A DNA stretch of 64,000 nt from Talaromyces rugulosus. Its lineage: Eukaryota > Ascomycota > Eurotiomycetes > Eurotiales > Trichocomaceae. Under the pieces are notes generated by a model. The model made no database searches, was not told the DNA's origin, and saw only the letters and a program-made list of their open reading frames with translations. The DNA lies in the NCBI RefSeq assembly GCF_013368755.1, contig NC_049566.1:2542001-2606000 (forward strand). The letters are read 5' to 3'. Below, piece after piece: positions 59,053 through 64,000 of the stretch. The translations under genes were made by a program, and so were the position numbers. Each line of letters opens with the position of its first letter. The first letter of the stretch is position 1.

Positions 59053-59961
59053 TACAAATCCACCAGGATGAAACCTGGGAAAGACCAGATATCTCAATTG
59101 GGATCCCAACGGCCATCCTACTGTTGAGGGAGCTGAAGGCTTCGTTGATTAAATATAAAGACTCTCTAGCTACTGTCTTTACTTGATTCAGAACACAGGT
59201 TAGTAGTGCAGTCCTGAAGTATTCTCGATACCGCATCAATTGATTATCTGTCATTGCGCTATTATAAAGAGAAAAGTTCGATGTGCCTAACAACAGGGGT
59301 TTAATATCAGCTTTTTCTGTACAGCCAGCGACGATAATTCCCGTGATGTATGTAAAAATATACAGTATAATTGAGCCAATAATAATCTCCGCTTGTAGGG
59401 ATGTCTAAAAAAACACGTTGATGGTTTTGATATGCCAGGATAAACAGGCAATCCGGATCCGGTAATGATACACGTGCGATGATGACAACAGGGGGCCTGG
59501 CGGCACGATGCAACCCTAGATCATTCATCAATCGATGATACTACTGGTAGTAATATTAGGATCGACAGACCAAGCTTTCAGTCAATCTGTAGGCCCTGCG
59601 TTCAACGTTGGGATTTACAGGGAACGGTAAAAAGGAATCCGTCAATCTGATCACTATTTGACCTGGCCACACAACGCAGAAAATATTCTTAAAGGTATAA
59701 TGATTCGGCTTTAAGGCACCGACGTCGCACGCATATCTCTTATCTATATTCTCCGAGTTTTTGCTAAGGATAGCTTCAGCGACTAGCAACGCGTCATAGC
59801 TTACGAATCCCTCCGGGGGGTGACGACTCGACTAAGCATTTTCTCTATGTCCTGGCACCGTTTACATGTCAACCTTCTCTCCCCACACCGATCAAATCGT
59901 ATCAATCTGAATGAATCTGATCGTATGCTAGTCAGACTTGTATCGCATATTTAAATTCGAC

Positions 59962-60363
59962 ATGGCCAAGCTTCATCACTTGACCCTCTTCCTTCTCTTG
60001 GCGATCTGCGAGCTTGCGCTAGCCTTACCCGGCAATTCCTTGAAAGGTAGGTAAATGCCCTCATCTTTGGTTCAACACATGATTCTGACAGGTCCTACCG
60101 TATAGACAATATCGGGCTCGGTTCCGAAGATAGTTTTGGCCTATCTAGCCATCAATCTGTACTTGACGAAGGTGAGTTCTTTGTTGTGGGGTTTCAATGA
60201 ATTTTATTTTGGCAACGTTTTCTTATCTTTTCTATACCATGACTAACTTTCAACACCAGTTCAATGCTGGGAATGTCCTGGCCCATGCAGTCTCATGGCC
60301 TGTTGCAATGACGGGTATCCATTCTGTACAAGTGATGAAGGCCTGTGCTACTGTAGCTCATGA
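59962..60363 (+). CDS. small secreted cysteine-rich protein (three exons)
   Basis: Predicted secreted peptide precursor of 84 residues, found only after splicing: exons 59962-60046, 60106-60171 and 60260-60363, all introns phase 1 with GT-AG ends. Exon 1 gives a strong signal peptide (LTLFLLLAICELALA, cleavage likely near ALA-LPGN). Exon 2 gives a short acidic spacer (GLGSEDSFGLSSHQS). Exon 3 gives a compact cysteine module of about 33 residues with eight cysteines in the order C-x2-C-x3-C-x4-CC-x6-C-x6-C-x-C (for example CWECPGPC and CYCSS at the end). One exon per part argues for a real gene. I do not recognise the cysteine pattern. Possible roles are surface, signalling or competition functions; none is shown. 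The acceptor before exon 2 is the second AG in TACCGTATAG; the first would give a stop. Confidence 0.75.
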
Positions 60364-61722
60364 CAAGCTACTACTTTTCATGTACAATATGGATTTTTAA
60401 AGAGCTTGTTTGGCGTGGGGTTTTAATTGAACATGAAGTTGTGTTGACCCATGCACCGAATTAGAATACAATTTGTGACGACGACAGCGTTAGGACTTGT
60501 TCAGTACGTAGCACGGCAGACAAAAGCCCTATGTCTGTATAAGCTTACCAAACTAACCTGAGAGCCATTGTTAAATACTTACCACATGCTTTGATGCTGC
60601 ACATGTGCTTAGCAGCCGACCAAGAGCTAGTGAGAGACCTTGAGGCTTAAGTAAGGCCGTAAGGGTATCAGCTGTCACGTGCTAGTTTTACGCATACAGT
60701 TAGCTAGTTATATTTGTTACTATTGCTCCGGATGTCATCTAACTATATTTTTCATGTCATTGATGTTTTCAATTTAAGATGTTCTTTGAATGTTTATCAT
60801 GGTTCTGGGGGAATAAAATTCCCATGTGTCCAACTACAACACAGAGCCATTTTCATAGAACTACAAAAAGTCAATTGGGAGAGGACAAGGGTAACTCCCA
60901 TACTGCATCATCTAGGGCAGTTGACATGACTGCAAAAACTACGCGACGCGTTTGATGAGGAGCAACTCGATTTCCAAACTTGGGATTTCGCTTCAGCTAA
61001 CGTAGCCGCGCTGGATCTTCAACCGTTTGATCGATCGAGGGGCAGCAGGTACTAGTCAAGAATAGTGCGTGGAACTCGTTTTAGTCCATAGCTCTGGATT
61101 TTGCGGAGTTATTTCCCTCGTCACCTGGTGGGGAGTGCGTGTTTATTCGGCGAAATCAATTTGCCGGACGACAAAACCCGACGCATCGTCTTTTATGCGC
61201 GCACGAAAAGGCGCGCACAAAAAGAAAAAAAAAAGGGACGAACTGAGCGCATTAGTGGCATACACTTACGGCGTGCATGAAGTAGTGGTTCACTTTCAAT
61301 ACCGCCTTTGACGGACAAGCTTTTTGTTGGGAAAGGACAAGCCCGGACTAATAGAAATAAATCTCCCTCATTGGACATGGCAAGGGGCAATGATCGACGA
61401 ATTTCAATCACATTCTAATCTAGCCTTGCAGGCTGCAGCTCTTCTATAGGAAATGTGACAAATGCACCCGGGAAAAGCAAAGAAAAAACCCGTATACTAG
61501 TCCGTACATATGTAGGAAATATACGATTGGATACATGAATAATGAGGCACAATGTGTAACTATTTTTTTCCCCCTCGGAGTGATCGACCTGATTATCAAA
61601 TTGCCATATGCGTGTAACGTGTGAAAATATCTTAGCTATATTAAAATCGCTATTTTCCCTGCAAAACTTTCCCCTATTAGTTTCTCTTTATCTATAATTT
61701 ATTGCTTCTATTGTTCGAGAAA
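60364..61722. other. intergenic region
   Basis: 3' flank of the cysteine-rich gene and promoter of the P450 gene. Frames at 60714-60929 and 61069-61311 have no family features. Confidence 0.5.
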
Positions 61723-63595
61723 ATGTTAACGAACACAGCGGAATTGTTCAGAAACGCGCCACCTACGGCAATTTTTGCTATTGGCGCCTTTGTGATTCTC
61801 GCATTTGTTCGTATGGCCAAATTTATTATAAAGGCATTGTTAAACTTGGATCGTTGCTGACAATGTTGCATTTCTAGAGCCTCGTAATCAGAGAGTTTCT
61901 GAACCCTTTATCAAAGATCCCGGGACCATGGATAGCAAAATACACTGATATTTACACCACATACCAATTCTTGTCTGGGAATAAACCTCGCTATGTACAC
62001 AGTCTTCATAAAAAATATGGTATCATGGCCCCTCGCATTTCCTGTATCGAATTTGAAGGAAGCACATCTAACCCAGTTTTGCCTATAGGCCCGGTAGTGC
62101 GAGTTGCGCCTCACGAGGTCGACATCGCCGACATCAGCGCTGTCAAGGAAATCCATCGTGTCGGTGGAAAATACCTTAAAAGCGAGTTTTACGACAAAAT
62201 TGGACATCGCGGCGGCAGAACACTCTTCAACCAGACCGATCCTCATCTCCATGCCATTCGTCGAAAGCTTTTGTCGGCCGGAATGGCTCGTGCCAACATC
62301 GTGCACCTGGAGCCGGATGTCATGCAACGTATCCAATTGACCATGAAGCGGATGCAAGAGGAAAACGACCATAGCGGAGTAATTGACGTGTTTAAGTGGT
62401 GGACTTTTATGGCCGCGGACGTGATTACAGAATTGAGCTTTGGTCAATCATTTCAGACAACCGAGCATGGACTGGTGATTTTTTCCCTCTGAATGCACAC
62501 CCAATTACCATCGTCCAGGAGCTAATATTATGGGGGAAAAACAGAAAACACCGCTTATCACAACACTTCAAAAACAATCCTTTTTCATGGCAGTCCGAAC
62601 CACCTTTCCTTCTCTGTTACCATGGGCACAACTCTTGCCGTTGCCACTACTAAAAGAAGTTCAAGCTGGAGGTCAAAGGATTTTCCATCGTGCCAGCCAA
62701 GCCATTGGCCAATATAAGAGAATGGTTGACAGTGGACTGAACACTAGAAGAACGCTGTTCAGCAACCTCTTAAAGAGTGAGACCAGGGAGTTGACGGAAA
62801 TGGAAATTATACAAGAAGCTTGTGGCTATATTGCTGCTGGTAGCGATACAACCGCCATCACAATGACTTATCTTATCTGGTCTGTGTGCAGAAACCAATC
62901 AATTCGGGATAGATTGGTGACAGAGGTTAAAGGCCTGCCAGATGGCTTCTCGGAGGAGAGTGTGCGCGATTTAACATATCTTAACCAGGTATTTCATCAT
63001 TCGAAAGACTCGTTTTTTTTCTTACAACTTATAAAACTCTAGGTAATAAATGAAGCCCTACGGTTACACTCAGCAGTACCCAGCGCTTTACCTCGAAGAG
63101 TTCCACCTGAAGGCGCCACGCTTGGGGGATATTACATCCCCGGCGGCACCACAGCATCAACACAGGCATATACCCTTCACCGTGACCCAGTACTGTTTCC
63201 AGCTTCCGAAAGGTAACCACAACCGCTGATCTGATATTTTCAAGAGGATAACAGCTAACCTGTCTGGACAGCTTTAACCCCAGCCGGTGGGAAAACCCGA
63301 CCAAAGAAATGAAAGCCGCTTTTATGCCATTCGGAGGAGGGACTCGAGGTAAATACTCTTTTGTCTCCTCTTCTTTTTTTTTCTTGATTCTTTTGTTCAG
63401 AGTTAACGTCCTAAAATAGCTTGTATCGGTATACACCTCGCCTGGATGGAATTGCTTCTTGCCACTACACTCTTCTTTAGAAAGTTCCCTGATGCTAGAG
63501 TGTCCACCAAGGAGGGAATGTGTGATGAAGACATGGGGGTGAAAGCGTACTTGCTTGTATCCCCCAAATCACGACGTTGCCTTATCGAGGTGTAG
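61723..63595 (+). CDS. cytochrome P450 monooxygenase
   Basis: ER-membrane heme monooxygenase, fungal multi-exon P450. Seven exons: 61723-61806, 61878-62019, 62089-62474, 62545-62988, 63043-63212, 63272-63348, 63420-63595, giving 492 residues. Marks: N-terminal anchor (PTAIFAIGAFVILAF), proline hinge LSKIPGPWIAKYTDIY, helix I AAGSDTTAITM, ExxR in VINEALRLH, the FNPSRW (PERF-like) motif, and the heme-binding FGGGTRACIG with the Cys ligand, all in order. Length is normal. The first donor (GTTCGT) and the third intron are the weakest joins. No biosynthetic core enzyme lies in the window, so its substrate is open; the next gene is a sugar transporter. Confidence 0.9.
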
Positions 63596-63837
63596 GAAGA
63601 CCGTGGCGCGCCAAGAGAGAGAAGAGTGTGGCTATGGGAAGGCTATTTGTTTCGATCCCTTTCTTAGGGACTTTGATCCGGGGTAATTAATGCATAGACA
63701 TTTTACCTAATAGAATTTCGGCTACCTAGGCTAATAAAACGTATAATTCCGGTCAGACCTATAGGATCGGAAAGAATTGCAAATTTCAAAGACCGTGAGA
63801 CGTGACTAAAACAAGAAAAATAGATTAATTGCTCGTG

Positions 63838-64000
63838 CTACTTTTCGTCTCTCTCCAAAGCCATATCTTGCGTTCCATACGCATCCACATACTCACTTGA
63901 AAACTTCCTTGCGCTAATTTCCCTTGCAAACAAAATGTCCAGCTCTTCATATGTCCTTCCTTTGGCCTCTGGTAAACGAAAGTACGCCCAAATAAAAGTC
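63838..64000 (-). CDS. sugar transporter (MFS), C-terminal part only
   Basis: The last 53 or so codons of a gene that continues beyond the right edge. The end reads YFRLPEAKGRTYEELDILF followed by AREISARKF, the typical PETKGR-like C-terminal signature of hexose/maltose-type MFS sugar transporters, then an acidic tail ending at TAG 63838. Position suggests convergent orientation with the P450 gene. The specific sugar cannot be inferred. Confidence 0.85.
   Translation of the reverse strand, partial: TFIWAYFRLPEAKGRTYEELDILFAREISARKFSSEYVDAYGTQDMALERDEK

Larger units (their letters stand above)
57962..59961. other. AT-rich repeat-bearing region
   Basis: Two kilobases of mostly AT-rich DNA with several inverted and direct repeats (listed separately) and an AT dinucleotide run near 58266-58282. 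A minus-strand frame at 59033-59293 (REYFRTALLTCVLNQVKTV) looks coding-like in composition and continues past its stop, so it may be a relic of a repeated element; no domain is recognised. Confidence 0.5.

Noticed and set aside
61911..62447. 178-codon minus-strand frame
   Set aside because: Shadow of the P450 gene, which has all P450 motifs on the plus strand.
1..64000. tRNA, rRNA, CRISPR or telomeric repeats
   Set aside because: I looked for tRNA arm patterns, regular repeat-spacer arrays and TTAGGG runs and found none that hold up.

Overview
The window is nuclear DNA of a filamentous ascomycete, most likely a member of the Eurotiomycetes (Aspergillus/Penicillium relatives); the exact taxon is an inference. 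Supporting signs are short GT-AG introns of about 45-115 bp in most genes, families typical of these moulds (an RNase T1-like secreted ribonuclease, a Zn2Cys6 regulator, a CFEM-like GPI protein, a fungal 7TM receptor-like protein, cytochrome P450, MFS carriers, NACHT/ankyrin and nucleoside-phosphorylase NLR-type proteins), and long gene-poor AT-rich spacers. No rRNA, tRNA, CRISPR array or telomere repeat was found. The mix of solitary accessory genes and decayed genes looks like a variable accessory region.

Layout. 1.3-7.4 kb: a divergent pair, a processive GT2 polysaccharide synthase (-) and a large secreted GH16-like/membrane acyltransferase fusion (+), probably one cell-surface polysaccharide module. 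7.8-10.9 kb: a NACHT-ankyrin NLR pseudogene with nonsense codons of the RIP type plus frameshifts. 12.2-15.4 kb: an RNase T1-like enzyme and a 7TM receptor-like protein. 16.9-21.2 kb: a divergent FMN-dependent monooxygenase (NtaA type) and a urea/polyamine-type sodium:solute symporter, a plausible nitrogen or sulfur scavenging pair. 21.6-24.5 kb: an SRPBCC protein divergent from a Zn2Cys6 transcription factor. 26.7-30.2 kb: CFEM-like GPI protein, zinc-type MDR oxidoreductase, DsbA/FrnE-like thioredoxin-fold protein.

30.2-44.7 kb is sparse: an LRR/F-box-like protein, a fungal MscL mechanosensitive channel with a zinc-ribbon tail (four exons), an unknown protein, a C2H2-like protein and a frameshifted SnoaL-like pseudogene. 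45.4-49.7 kb: a nine-exon MFS drug/H+ antiporter divergent from an intact SnoaL-like protein, then a DUF4396 membrane protein. 50.3-53.5 kb: a 954-residue protein joining a nucleoside phosphorylase domain to a ubiquitin-like domain and a zinc ribbon, without an NTPase. 54-55.5 kb: a decayed molybdenum-cofactor-sulfurase-like gene. 56.1-58 kb: an Fmp42/SLC43-like carrier. 58-60 kb: AT-rich repeats and palindromes. 60 kb: a three-exon small secreted cysteine-rich peptide gene. 61.7-63.6 kb: a seven-exon cytochrome P450, followed by the 3' end of a sugar transporter that leaves the window.

Gene models were spliced by eye from GT-AG sites and family conservation; in every multi-exon model the exon lengths close in frame. 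Function statements come from recognised motifs, not from searches.
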